In this document: positions 41,313 through 49,031 of the stretch, piece after piece
How the letters are laid out: every line of letters begins with the position of its first letter
Position numbering within the stretch: the first letter of the stretch is position 1
Source: Candidatus Poribacteria bacterium
Lineage (GTDB): Bacteria > Poribacteria > WGA-4E > WGA-3G
Direction: 5' to 3'
NCBI GenBank assembly: GCA_028818705.1
Contig: JAPPNJ010000228.1
Span: 1-49,031, forward strand
DNA: 49,031 bases
Program-made: the position numbers and the translations under genes
Notes under the pieces: model-generated
The model's input: only the letters and a program-made list of their open reading frames with translations
Told to the model about the DNA's origin: nothing
Databases searched by the model: none

Positions 41313-42135
41313 GTAAAAGTGCAGCATCTTTGGCGAGGCGAAATCCGATAAAACTGGTCCCGATTTTTGGATATTGACCGATTCGGGTTGAACATCTCGC
41401 CAGCATCTCACCGTTCAGCCAGGAACCACCTTTCACAACACGCCGACTGCCAACCGCAGGTCCTTTCGGATTGCGATCAGGACTGTGGTGGTAGAATGTT
41501 TCGGAGTACCAATCGGCTACCCACTCCCAGACATTACCTGCCATATCCTGGGGACCGTACGGGCTTGCTCCTGTCGGATAAGAGGCAACCGGTTGCAAAC
41601 GCCCACCTGATTGATTCCAAACGTTAGCGTGAGTCGTTTTACCTTTGATACGTCGTCTAAAAGTATTCCCCCAGGGCCACTGCCGACCGTTCGTTCCGCG
41701 TGCTGCTTTCTCCCATTCTGCTTCAGTGGGTAGCCGCATACCTCGCCACGTCGCATAAGCGGTAGCAGAATGCCATGAAACACCGATGACTGGGTGATCT
41801 GGCTTTGATTTTGCAAGATCGGGCCACGTGCCGAACGCATCACCATAACTGATGGGTGTATGCTCGCTACCTGCCCCGCCATTTTCAACCCAAAATAGAT
41901 AATATTCGGCGTTGGTTACTTCCGTCTTACCGATATAATAGGCATCCAGATAGATTGTATGTGCAGGTGCTTCATTAGGCAGCTCTTCATCACTTCCCAT
42001 AGTGAAGATGCCAGCAGGAATCAGACAGAGATCAGATGCCGCTAATACGCGAGGGGTGTGCCCAAACATGACGTAAAGCAACAAGCATAATGCGAGTAAA
42101 GTCCGTTTACTTCGATGCTGATACAAGTCGTTCAT
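41302..42135 (-). CDS. Exported SUMF1/formylglycine-generating-enzyme-fold protein
   Basis: About 277 residues with a signal peptide (about 1-32, ending VLAAS). SUMF1-domain landmarks are IPAGIFTMGSDEELPNEAPAHTIYLDAYYIGKTEVTNAEY, WHSATAYATWRGMRLPTEAEWEKAARG, WPWGN, GNVWEWVADWY, VVKGGSW and GFRLAKD. True formylglycine-generating enzymes carry a Cys pair near the C-terminus. Here only one Cys (ARCSTRIG) is seen, so sulfatase activation is doubtful and a binding or structural role is likelier. The start overlaps the TPR gene by 29 bases, and the stop overlaps the CRTAC-like gene. Confidence 0.8.
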   Translation of the reverse strand: MNDLYQHRSKRTLLALCLLLYVMFGHTPRVLAASDLCLIPAGIFTMGSDEELPNEAPAHTIYLDAYYIGKTEVTNAEYYLFWVENGGAGSEHTPISYGDAFGTWPDLAKSKPDHPVIGVSWHSATAYATWRGMRLPTEAEWEKAARGTNGRQWPWGNTFRRRIKGKTTHANVWNQSGGRLQPVASYPTGASPYGPQDMAGNVWEWVADWYSETFYHHSPDRNPKGPAVGSRRVVKGGSWLNGEMLARCSTRIGQYPKIGTSFIGFRLAKDAALLHEK

Positions 42136-43267
42136 ATTCTCGATAGATTTTCTCGGCTTCTGTCTGTGCACCGGAAAGTTCATAAGCTTTAGATAGGTTT
42201 AAATAAAAACGCGGTTCCGAAGGCTTTAAACGGATAGCGGTCTGATACTGTTGAATCGCTTCGGGATACTGTTCTAACATCAAATAAGCACCGGCTAAAC
42301 TGTTGCGATACGTTGCGACATTCGGTTTCTGCTGAGTTGCTTTCTGGTACATTGCCACGGCTTGTTTGTAGTGCTGTTGTTGAAAGTGAGCATACCCGAG
42401 TGTTTCGTATCCTCGAGTCTCTTGCGGTGCAAGCGCAACGTAACGTTCCAGTGATTCCGTTGCCTCATCCCATAGCTGCCGCTTCAGTTGGAGCCTACCG
42501 AGTCGATACCACGCCTCTGCATTCGTAGGCGCTTGGCGCACAAATCGTCTGAGATGTGTCAACTGTTCCTCTTCAACGGAGAGGATTTCAAACCGCTGTA
42601 AATTTTCGTGTGCTGCTTCTATTTCTCCAATACGCCGATAGGCAGTTCCTAAACTAAAATATGCTTTTGCATGAAAAGGAGCGATTTCAATCAGCTTCTT
42701 TAGTGTGTCAATGGCGGATGTCCACGCTTCCTTTTGAAGGAACGCAGTACCAAGTGTATGAAGTGCTATTTCTGAGTTAGGATCCAGTTTAACGGCGTGT
42801 TGGAGTTCATGGATTGCAGCGTCAATTAGATTTTCACGGAAATATGCGATACCTAACAAAGTACGGGCACGGGCATGGTCTGCATCCATTGTTAGTGCTT
42901 TCTGTAGAGCAACTTTTGCCTTTGCTAATTCACCTAACTGAATTAGTAAGACATCACCGAGTTCACAGTATGCCTCAATATAAGTTTCATCAGCCAACGT
43001 GGCGCGCTGAAACGCCTCGGCTGCGTCGTGAAATTTCTCGAATCCGTTATAAATCAGTCCCAAGACACAATGCGCATCCGACAACGAAGCGTCTAAAGCA
43101 ACCGCTTCTTCTAAAGCGGCTTGTGCTTGCTCCTGTTCTCCATGCGTGAGCGCACGCAAACCTACATCATATAATCGCACTGCTTCGGGGTTGTATCTGG
43201 ATGCCGCAAATATTAGCGAAGTTTGGAAAAATATGAGAAGCAAGAGGAGGCATTTGAAGGGTGTCAT
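42107..43267 (-). CDS. Secreted TPR-repeat protein
   Basis: About 386 residues. A signal peptide (MTPFKCLLLLLIFFQTSLIFAAS) is followed by roughly ten tetratricopeptide repeats, for example EAVRLYDVGLRALTHGEQEQAQAALEEAVALDASLSDA and PEAIQQYQTAIRLKPSEPRFYLNLSKAYELSGA. It should form a curved helical scaffold for protein binding in the periplasm or outside. The upstream extension to 43315 has no signal peptide. It is the first gene of an overlapping set TPR, SUMF1-like and CRTAC-like, which suggests that the three products work together. Confidence 0.85.
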   Translation of the reverse strand: MTPFKCLLLLLIFFQTSLIFAASRYNPEAVRLYDVGLRALTHGEQEQAQAALEEAVALDASLSDAHCVLGLIYNGFEKFHDAAEAFQRATLADETYIEAYCELGDVLLIQLGELAKAKVALQKALTMDADHARARTLLGIAYFRENLIDAAIHELQHAVKLDPNSEIALHTLGTAFLQKEAWTSAIDTLKKLIEIAPFHAKAYFSLGTAYRRIGEIEAAHENLQRFEILSVEEEQLTHLRRFVRQAPTNAEAWYRLGRLQLKRQLWDEATESLERYVALAPQETRGYETLGYAHFQQQHYKQAVAMYQKATQQKPNVATYRNSLAGAYLMLEQYPEAIQQYQTAIRLKPSEPRFYLNLSKAYELSGAQTEAEKIYREYERLVSASK

Positions 43268-43335
43268 GGGCTTAAGGAATGGTGTGTGGAGGGGCGAAGT
43301 TTTAACTCCGCCCACTACTGTTAGAGGCAGCGTAA

Positions 43336-44142
43336 TTATTGTGCCTTAATGTTTGCCCACGTCGTCGTTAGACGATCGAGCGGCGTAACGGGTGTTAAAC
43401 CGAGCACAGAACCGAGCCCATCGTTCATTATATTTTGGATATCAGCTTGTTCAAGCGGGACATTGAAAATCGCCATCTCATCCATTAACCCTAATGCGAT
43501 TCTATCACCCGGTGTTCCACCTAAATGAACATCAGCACCTGTAACACCGAAATCATTAGTGGTATCCTGATCAATGTCAACCTCACCGTCAATATAGAGA
43601 ATTTTCTTTGCGCCGTCATAGGTGAAAGCAAGGTGATGCCATGCATCGTCATTAACAGCGGTAGGTCCAAAGAGCCAACGCGGATTCAACTCACGGCTAC
43701 CCACTTCGACTTTCCCTTGATTCCCACCTCTACCGGGACCAAAGACGTTCAAAATATTATTCCAATTTGTCGTAAAGGCAATAACCATCTGGTCGTCGGC
43801 ACAACATCCACCGTGGGGGTCGCCTTTTCTTTGCAGTTTCACCCACGCAACACCAGTGTATTCTGCGGCGGTGCTTTCTAAAGTATCTGAACTGCCAACA
43901 TTGACATAGTCATCGTCACCATCAAGGCTGAGAGCCATTCCCCACTTGCCCCCGTCAGTAACTTCTGCGCCGTTCATAAGCTCACCATCGTTCCCGTTAC
44001 CACTGGAGTCGCTAACATCGCCGTCGTCGAAGAGCCAAACACCAACAGCCGTCGCACTGTCAACCGCGGCGAAACTGTGGAGCGGTATTAACACAGTTCC
44101 CAGCACCGCCAGAATGAGTAGCATTGTCCAATTCTTTATCAT
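43336..44142 (-). CDS. Secreted LamG/concanavalin-like protein
   Basis: 268 residues with a signal peptide ending at SFA. The jelly-roll pattern of LamG/pentraxin-like domains follows: VGVWLFDDGDVSDSSGNGNDGELMNGAEV, ALSLDGDDDYVNVGSSDTL, WHHLAFTYDGAKKILYIDGE and LMDEMAIFNVPLEQADIQNIM. This is the usual Planctomycetes/Poribacteria carbohydrate-binding-like laminin G repeat. The C-terminus (LDRLTTTWANIKAQ) also occurs in related proteins. A role in glycan binding is inferred. A promoter-like pair and a hairpin lie upstream. Confidence 0.8.
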   Translation of the reverse strand: MIKNWTMLLILAVLGTVLIPLHSFAAVDSATAVGVWLFDDGDVSDSSGNGNDGELMNGAEVTDGGKWGMALSLDGDDDYVNVGSSDTLESTAAEYTGVAWVKLQRKGDPHGGCCADDQMVIAFTTNWNNILNVFGPGRGGNQGKVEVGSRELNPRWLFGPTAVNDDAWHHLAFTYDGAKKILYIDGEVDIDQDTTNDFGVTGADVHLGGTPGDRIALGLMDEMAIFNVPLEQADIQNIMNDGLGSVLGLTPVTPLDRLTTTWANIKAQ

Positions 44143-44200
44143 CTTTACAAGTCTCCTGTGTAGGATTTGTCTGAATTAGTTGATCGCGTTTTTCCGTTAG

Positions 44201-44219
44201 TGCCTGTATTGAACAGGCA
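44201..44219. promoter_or_regulatory. Hairpin at the predicted transcript start of the LamG gene
   Basis: TGCCTGT (44201-44207) and ACAGGCA (44213-44219) form a perfect 7-bp dyad with a 5-base loop. It lies at the predicted +1 and could be an operator or an mRNA-stabilising 5' hairpin. Confidence 0.4.
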
Positions 44220-44224
44220 AAATT

Positions 44225-44253
44225 AATTTAGCATAAGCATCGCGCAACGTCAA
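44225..44253 (-). promoter_or_regulatory. Promoter of the LamG gene
   Basis: On the minus strand, TTGACG (44253-44248) and TAAATT (44230-44225) are 17 bp apart. The start near 44218 is about 75 bases before the ATG at 44142. Confidence 0.5.
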
Positions 44254-44308
44254 GCAAAATTTTCTGAAGTCTATAGGGTTAAGGGAGTAATCCAGTCCGC
44301 TGTGTCTA

Positions 44309-46888
44309 CTATTTCAAAATAAGCATCTTCCGCGTCGCGGTAAAGTCATCGGCTGTTAGCGTATAGAAATACACCCCACTCGCCACGGGTTCACCAACCT
44401 TGTTGCGTCCATCCCAATATGCTGCACGACTTTTGCTGTGATACATTCCGGCAGGCTGATGTCCCAACGCCAACATCCGAACAATCTGTCCGTCTACACC
44501 GTAAATGATAATGGTGACCTCTGTAGGTGTCGCCAGTTGATACGGTATCCATGTCTCTGGATTGAATGGGTTTGGATAGTTGGAAAAAAGCGCCGTTTCG
44601 CCGGGAAGGCTTTCAACCGATATAGCAGTCCGAGGGGCCGGCGATATAACTGTTCCCAAGGCGATTCTGCCCGGTGTTCTTAGTGCCGTCACAAGCGTTT
44701 GAATGCTTCTGCCATTAAGATTCGCACGCTGGATTTTTCCACGCGAGTTCGTCCAGTAGAGCTTGCGGCCCCCTGAGTCAACAGCAATACTAATCGGAAC
44801 ACTCTGTAATGTGGTGAGCGTTCTAACGTTTAAACTCTTGAGGTCAGCGCGTCGGATTTTACCGCGTTTCTCGCTCGTTCGCTCCGTCCAATACAACCTA
44901 TCCTCAAATACGGCAATACTGCCTAATCTTCCGAGACTGCTCGCTACACCTTGGACATCCGAGCCATCCAAGTTTGCGCACCGAATGTGTCTCGACCGCT
45001 CTGTCCAATACAACTTGCCACCTGCGACATCCAAGGCGATATTCGATGGATAATCGAGGTTTTTAATGAGGGTTCGGATCTGCTTCCCGTTGAGATTCGC
45101 ACGCTGGATTCGACCGCGTGAATTTGCCCAATAGAGTTTTTTTCCAATACTGTCCACAGCAATACCACTGGGCACACTCCGCAATCTTGCAAGGGTCCTA
45201 ACGTTTGAACCATTGAGATTTGCACGCTTGACCTTTCCTACACCTACACCTGTTTGCTCCGTCCAATAAATCTTTCCAGCCGTTGTATCGACGGCGAGAC
45301 CTGTCGCCTGCCGTATGCCGGAGACAAGGTATTCCACTTCGGTGCCTGTATGGTGATAGAGCCTACCACTTGTTCTGTCTATCCAATATATTGGTGGCTG
45401 ATCTAATGTACCTATTGGTGGCGGTTGAGGAATCTCAATATCCACATCCCATAGTTTTGGAAGCTTAGCCAACGGAGAAGCATTCTCAATGGGATTATTT
45501 CCATACTCAATGGGATTATTTCCAAGGGATAGCACTTCAAGATCTACCAACTTTGTGAGAGGCAGAACGTCACTGATTTGATTATTATAGAGTCCTAAAC
45601 GCTTTAATCGCGTCAAGTTCGCCAGTGGCGAAATGTCACGAATCCTATTGTAAACAAGCCATAAAGACTCCAGCTGCGTCAGGTTTGCGAGTGGCGAGAG
45701 GTCACTAATATCATTTCCCTGAAGATTTAAGTTGATTAGCTGCGTCAAGTTCGCCAGTGGCGAAATATCACTGATTTGACTGTCTCCCAGGTGCAAGTAA
45801 TTCAACCGTGTGAGGTTTGCGATTACGGAGATGTCGCCACTAATTTGACTCCTGTTTAAAATTAACATTTCCAACTGCGTGGCATGCTCCAAGCCGGCGA
45901 GGCTGCTGACTTGGTCGTTGAGAGCAACTATTAATGTCTTTAATCCCCGCAATTTCTGTTTTGTAATAGGTTCAGTGTTGGGTAAACCCAAAGCTGCCCG
46001 CACGGCTCCGGCTAAGTGCCGGTCGGGTATAACGCCTCCAGCTCTCACTTGATTAGGAATATCAATATCTACTTCAACAAGTCTGGTGAGGTTAGCAAGC
46101 GGTGATGCATCCCTAATAGGATTGCCAGCGAGTGCTAACTTTCTAAGATTTACCAACCCCACAAGCGGGGACACATCACGAATGTGGTTGTTCTCCAGAC
46201 CCAACTTCTCTAACTGCGTTAAGCCTGCGAGCGGTGAAATATCACTAATTTGATTCTCACCAAGACCTAAGAATCCTAAATCTCTTAACTGAATCAGTCC
46301 AGCCAGCGGTGAGATGTCCCTGATTTGATTCTCAGCGAGATGTAATATACTAAGTTGCGTCAGTCCCGCGAGGGGCGAGATATCGCGGATTTGATTTCTA
46401 TAGAGTGCTAAGTTCCATAATTGGGTCAGTCCAGCCAGCGGTGAAATATCACTGATTTGATTACCACCAAGATGTAACTCGCGCAACTCCGTCAAACCAG
46501 TTAGTGGTGAAATATCACGGATAGCGTTGCTTCCGAGTGTTAACTTCTTTAACTGCGTCAAGCCTGCCAGTGGTGAGATGTCACGGATTTCCTGATGCTG
46601 CCAAAGGTCCAACTCCTCTAACTGTGTCGCATGTTCCAATCCAGTCAGGTCGCTTATAGGGAAGTCAAGTTCATCTTTCTGATCTCTTGCAGCATCAAGC
46701 GTTGTTAATTCTGCCAGCGCCCGTTTTGTGATCTGCGCTTTTGGTCCTAAACCTAACGCCTTTCGCAATTGTGCCGCTAAATTCGCATCCGGTATTTTTA
46801 CAATCTTCACCCCACTCTGTACTGATGCTACGTTAAACCAATAACTAAAGGTAAATAAAATAACAAAAAGGGTCCAAAATCTTTTCAT
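44309..46888 (-). CDS. Large secreted LRR/YWTD-propeller protein with C-terminal sorting module
   Basis: About 859 residues. After a signal peptide come two LRR blocks, each opened by an IPDxxLAxxxRxALGL cap (about residues 33 and 295) and built from 22-residue repeats such as SDISPLAGLTQLxxL. Next is an LDL-receptor-type YWTD propeller (about 510-770), with repeats like KLYWTERSRHIRCANLDGSDV and IQRANLNGKQIRTLI. The C-terminal module YPNPFNPETWIPYQLA ... TATRKMLILK closes the protein. LRR and YWTD domains bind partners, so adhesion or recognition is inferred. AAGGAGAACT before ATG 46888 fixes the start. The next gene upstream shares the YWTD module. Confidence 0.85.
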   Translation of the reverse strand: MKRFWTLFVILFTFSYWFNVASVQSGVKIVKIPDANLAAQLRKALGLGPKAQITKRALAELTTLDAARDQKDELDFPISDLTGLEHATQLEELDLWQHQEIRDISPLAGLTQLKKLTLGSNAIRDISPLTGLTELRELHLGGNQISDISPLAGLTQLWNLALYRNQIRDISPLAGLTQLSILHLAENQIRDISPLAGLIQLRDLGFLGLGENQISDISPLAGLTQLEKLGLENNHIRDVSPLVGLVNLRKLALAGNPIRDASPLANLTRLVEVDIDIPNQVRAGGVIPDRHLAGAVRAALGLPNTEPITKQKLRGLKTLIVALNDQVSSLAGLEHATQLEMLILNRSQISGDISVIANLTRLNYLHLGDSQISDISPLANLTQLINLNLQGNDISDLSPLANLTQLESLWLVYNRIRDISPLANLTRLKRLGLYNNQISDVLPLTKLVDLEVLSLGNNPIEYGNNPIENASPLAKLPKLWDVDIEIPQPPPIGTLDQPPIYWIDRTSGRLYHHTGTEVEYLVSGIRQATGLAVDTTAGKIYWTEQTGVGVGKVKRANLNGSNVRTLARLRSVPSGIAVDSIGKKLYWANSRGRIQRANLNGKQIRTLIKNLDYPSNIALDVAGGKLYWTERSRHIRCANLDGSDVQGVASSLGRLGSIAVFEDRLYWTERTSEKRGKIRRADLKSLNVRTLTTLQSVPISIAVDSGGRKLYWTNSRGKIQRANLNGRSIQTLVTALRTPGRIALGTVISPAPRTAISVESLPGETALFSNYPNPFNPETWIPYQLATPTEVTIIIYGVDGQIVRMLALGHQPAGMYHSKSRAAYWDGRNKVGEPVASGVYFYTLTADDFTATRKMLILK
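45480..46640 (-). repeat. Tandem 66-base LRR-encoding repeats
   Basis: Within the large surface protein gene, units of about 66 bases encode the 22-residue LRR consensus (N-x-I-x-DISPLAxLTxL). Phrases such as CCAGTGGCGAAAT and GATTTGATT recur at that period. Two arrays are separated by a cap sequence near 45900-46080. The high similarity would allow unequal recombination. Confidence 0.7.
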
Positions 46889-46996
46889 AGTTCTCCTTAC
46901 TCTGAACATTTAAACCTTCCAAGAAGGTATCCAGATCGGTATTGCGGGACGGTAGGAAAATATATATACCCATTTGACCATCGCCGAAAGGCAGAC

Positions 46997-47998
46997 TCAC
47001 AGCTTATCATGAGGAGGGACAACGTGGAAGGAATTTCCAGAAAATTTCGCGTTGGGTGTACCTGCATGGACGACAGTTTGTATGTTTGATCCATCTAAGT
47101 TCGCTCGGTAGATTTCCAGTCCGATGTTGGTCCAACCTGCCCAATATATCTTACCTCTCTGAACATCTAAGCTAATAGAGGTCGAGCTTTGTTCCGGTAA
47201 GATAACGATATCTTGTACGTTCGATCCATCTAAGTTCGCCCGTTGGATTTTATCTGTTATTCTATCTACCCAGTATATCTTACCCTTCTGACTATCTACT
47301 GCCATATGGTCAGGAAGGTCCAATCCTGTAACGATATCTTGTATGTTTGATCCATCTAAGTTCGCCCGTTGGATTTTACGCTTGAAGTAACGATAGTCTA
47401 AAGGGGAGGGATTTTCTATATCGTCGATAGCCCAATATATCTTGTCGCTCTGAGTATCTATGGCTATAGCCTCAACACTCGGGCCTGCAGCGATTTTTTC
47501 GTAATTTGATAGATCCTGATTTACAGTATGAATGAAATTGCCATAAAATTCGGCCCAGTATATCTTACCACCATGAACCGCTAAACGGCTTACATTCGCT
47601 TCTACGAGAATTTGTATGTTTGAGCCATCCAAGTTTGCTCGATAGGCTTTATTCTCTGAGGGGTTCTGGGTATGGTAATATATCTTACCGGCCCCAACAT
47701 CTACGGCAAGTATAGTGACGAAAGTATCAGGCGCAAAGTCGCTGATAATGTCTTGTAGGTTTGTCCCATCTAAACGCTGGATTTTTACAGAATGAGGGCG
47801 GGATCGGAAATCATATTCTGTCCAGTATATCGGCGGGCTATCAGAGTCAAGCACTAAGTATGTTCCAACTCCCGTACTTAAGTATGTTTCAACTTCCGTA
47901 CTGGCAGGTGCTCTGATGACATTCCTCATCGGTTTCTGCCTATCGTCGCAGGCGATGAACACAATCAGTAAAATCAGAAAAATGGATCTTGCTTTCAT
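46997..47998 (-). CDS. YWTD-propeller lipoprotein
   Basis: 333 residues. The N-terminus MKARSIFLILLIVFIACDD ends in a lipobox-like FIAC (Cys17), indicating a lipid-anchored protein. YWTD/LDL-receptor class B repeats follow, including PPIYWTEYDFRS, GKIYWAEFYGN, DKIYWAIDDIEN, GKIYWVDRITDKIQRANLDGSNVQDIV and IYRANLDGSNIQTVV. This six-bladed propeller is closely related to the one inside the neighbouring 44309 protein, so the two are probably paralogues by duplication. A partner-binding role at the cell surface is inferred. AGAAGGAGTCTACA precedes the ATG. Confidence 0.8.
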   Translation of the reverse strand: MKARSIFLILLIVFIACDDRQKPMRNVIRAPASTEVETYLSTGVGTYLVLDSDSPPIYWTEYDFRSRPHSVKIQRLDGTNLQDIISDFAPDTFVTILAVDVGAGKIYYHTQNPSENKAYRANLDGSNIQILVEANVSRLAVHGGKIYWAEFYGNFIHTVNQDLSNYEKIAAGPSVEAIAIDTQSDKIYWAIDDIENPSPLDYRYFKRKIQRANLDGSNIQDIVTGLDLPDHMAVDSQKGKIYWVDRITDKIQRANLDGSNVQDIVILPEQSSTSISLDVQRGKIYWAGWTNIGLEIYRANLDGSNIQTVVHAGTPNAKFSGNSFHVVPPHDKL

Positions 47999-48036
47999 TG
48001 TAGACTCCTTCTTATTAGAAATGGCATTTTCTTTAT

Positions 48037-48065
48037 CTTATAGAAAAATATCACTGTCGTCTCAA
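48037..48065 (-). promoter_or_regulatory. Promoter of the YWTD lipoprotein gene
   Basis: On the minus strand, TTGAGA (48065-48060) and TATAAG (48042-48037) are 17 bp apart. The start near 48030 is about 32 bases before the ATG at 47998. Confidence 0.5.
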
Positions 48066-48088
48066 TCTGTTAACTTTATATGTGTCCA

Positions 48089-49031
48089 CTATTTCAAAAT
48101 GAGCATTTTCCGCGTTGAAGTAAAATTTCCTGCCGTTAGCGTATAGAAATAAACACCACTTGCGACAAGTTCTCCTAACTTATTTCGTCCATCCCAATAG
48201 GCTGCACGGACCTTGCTCTGATATACTCCGGCTGGCTGATGTCCTAACCTCAACTTCCGAACCAACAATCCTTTGACATCATAGATAGAAAGACTGACAT
48301 CCGCGGGTTCCGCTAACTGGTAGGGTATCCAAGTCTCAGGATTAAACGGGTTCGGGAAATTTGGTAACAGTGCTGTCTCTTTGGGGGTCAACATCGCAAG
48401 GAGTCGTTGTAAGAACAGGATACCTCTTAGAGACGTTGAATCTGTTAGGTTTAGTTGCTTTGCCTCGGATAGCCACTCTTTAATAACAGTACTGGAGAGT
48501 GCTCCTAAAAGTTGCGGGTGTAGAGAGGGTGAGGCAACAACTTTTCCAAGTGCGCCAGCAACCAAGACAAGATCCCTTACATCAACCGTGCCATCCCCAT
48601 TGACATCTGCCTCATTCTCTCCAGTTTTACCGAGATTTGCGGCAACCAACACCAAATCTTGGATGTTCACATCACCATCGCCATTGATATCTGTTGTGAT
48701 TTTTCTCGTTTTTTCCGGTTCGAGAGTCGCAGACGTGAGTGCCCACAGAAGCACTGTGCCATCTGCACTCCCACTGGCAAGCGTCTCGCCATTCGGACTG
48801 AAAGTGATGCTTTCAACATCACCTGTATGCCCTGTTAGGGTTTTGTAGAGTGTGCCATTGGTAGCATTCCACAACTTGATAGTGCCATCCGAACTTCCAC
48901 TGGCAAGCGTACGACTATTGGGGGAAAACGCTACGCTGAAGCCTCCGGGCCACGTGCGTCCTGTACCATCTACGAAGGTTTTGTAGAGTGTGCCATTGGT
49001 AGCATTCCACAACTTGATAGTGCCATCCGAA
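48089..49031 (-). CDS. WD40/dockerin-like surface protein with C-terminal sorting module (5' end outside window)
   Basis: The frame remains open to the window edge, so the N-terminus is missing. The visible 313 residues begin within WD40 repeats (SSDGTIKLWNATNGTLYKT, SPNGETLASGSADGTVLLW). Two dockerin-like calcium loops follow (DINGDGDVNIQDLVLVAANLG and DVNGDGTVDVRDLVLVAGALG), then a helical linker. The module YPNPFNPETW-like (FPNPFNPETWIPYQLA) ... STRKMLILK comes last. A WD40 propeller, dockerin pair and shared C-terminal module suggest a surface-anchored binding protein. The last module closely matches the ends of the proteins at 3404 and 44309. Confidence 0.85.
   Translation of the reverse strand, partial: SDGTIKLWNATNGTLYKTFVDGTGRTWPGGFSVAFSPNSRTLASGSSDGTIKLWNATNGTLYKTLTGHTGDVESITFSPNGETLASGSADGTVLLWALTSATLEPEKTRKITTDINGDGDVNIQDLVLVAANLGKTGENEADVNGDGTVDVRDLVLVAGALGKVVASPSLHPQLLGALSSTVIKEWLSEAKQLNLTDSTSLRGILFLQRLLAMLTPKETALLPNFPNPFNPETWIPYQLAEPADVSLSIYDVKGLLVRKLRLGHQPAGVYQSKVRAAYWDGRNKLGELVASGVYFYTLTAGNFTSTRKMLILK
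48839..49031 (-). repeat. Exact 55-bp direct repeat within WD40 coding sequence
   Basis: Bases 48839-48893 are repeated exactly at 48977-49031, a period of 138 bp (46 codons), each encoding SDGTIKLWNATNGTLYKT. The second copy is cut by the window edge, so the true repeat may be longer. Confidence 0.8.

Noticed and set aside
44309..46888. CRISPR-like regular repeats around 45500-46600
   Set aside because: The 66-base period is coding (22-residue LRR units), the units are diverged, and there are no unique spacers.
1..49031. tRNA or rRNA genes, prophage structural genes, replication origin
   Set aside because: No tRNA cloverleaf with a TTCGA loop, rRNA segment, capsid or tail gene, or DnaA-box cluster was recognised by eye. 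A covariance search would be needed to exclude tRNA fully.

Overview
The window looks like bacterial genome sequence, most probably from a Candidatus Poribacteria-type lineage (sponge-associated or marine). This is an inference from gene content. Three large secreted proteins end in the same C-terminal module (YPNPFNPETWIPYQLA ... TATRKMLILK). They sit with dockerin-like, LRR, YWTD, WD40, CARDB and cadherin-like modules, Planctomycetes-style DUF1592/DUF1552 genes with Tat leaders, and an SMP-30-type lactonase. There is also a DUF6785-type membrane protein, a radical-SAM sulfatase-maturase-like enzyme and many short intergenic hairpin elements. No rRNA, tRNA or CRISPR array was recognised.

Layout. 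1-0.6 kb: end of a cadherin-like surface protein. 1.1-3.3 kb: radical SAM/SPASM protein with a SEC-C tail, then a zeta-toxin-like P-loop kinase overlapping a small gene. 3.4-7.7 kb: secreted HExxH/LRR/dockerin protein, a TIM-barrel isomerase-like protein and a secreted propeller. 7.8-9.5 kb (minus): GT-C membrane glycosyltransferase. 9.5-13.7 kb: a histidine operon, hisZ-hisG-hisS, preceded by a consensus promoter, a 17-residue leader peptide with five His codons and mutually exclusive antiterminator and terminator helices. 13.7-14.9 kb: lipoprotein phosphoesterase. 15.3-24.4 kb (mostly minus): two small membrane proteins, a solitary tyrosine recombinase, holA, a FmdB zinc ribbon, a CARDB/alpha-alpha-toroid protein, a propeller, an unknown secreted protein (plus strand) and threonine synthase. 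24.6-31 kb (minus): a variant carbamoyltransferase, membrane coiled-coil proteins, a broken type ISP/IIG-like restriction-modification gene under a palindromic promoter, and an Ldh-family dehydrogenase. 31.1-36.3 kb (plus): DUF1592, SMP-30 and DUF1552 genes. 36.5-49 kb (minus): VOC protein, DUF6785 membrane protein, an overlapping TPR/SUMF1/CRTAC-ankyrin operon, a LamG protein, an LRR-YWTD surface protein, a YWTD lipoprotein and a WD40-dockerin protein running off the end.

How the parts work together. The clearest functional unit is the his operon. The feedback-subunit paralogue (HisZ), the first committed enzyme (HisG) and histidyl-tRNA synthetase (HisS) share one RNA leader whose layout fits ribosome-mediated attenuation by histidine supply. 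The DUF1592-SMP-30-DUF1552 run is a second coherent unit: a c-type cytochrome-like secreted protein followed by two Tat-exported proteins with nearly the same leader. The TPR/SUMF1/CRTAC genes overlap one another and are probably co-translated.

Limits. All assignments come from reading motifs by eye. Domain limits are approximate. Several starts were moved downstream of the longest frame where a ribosome-binding site or signal peptide argued for it.
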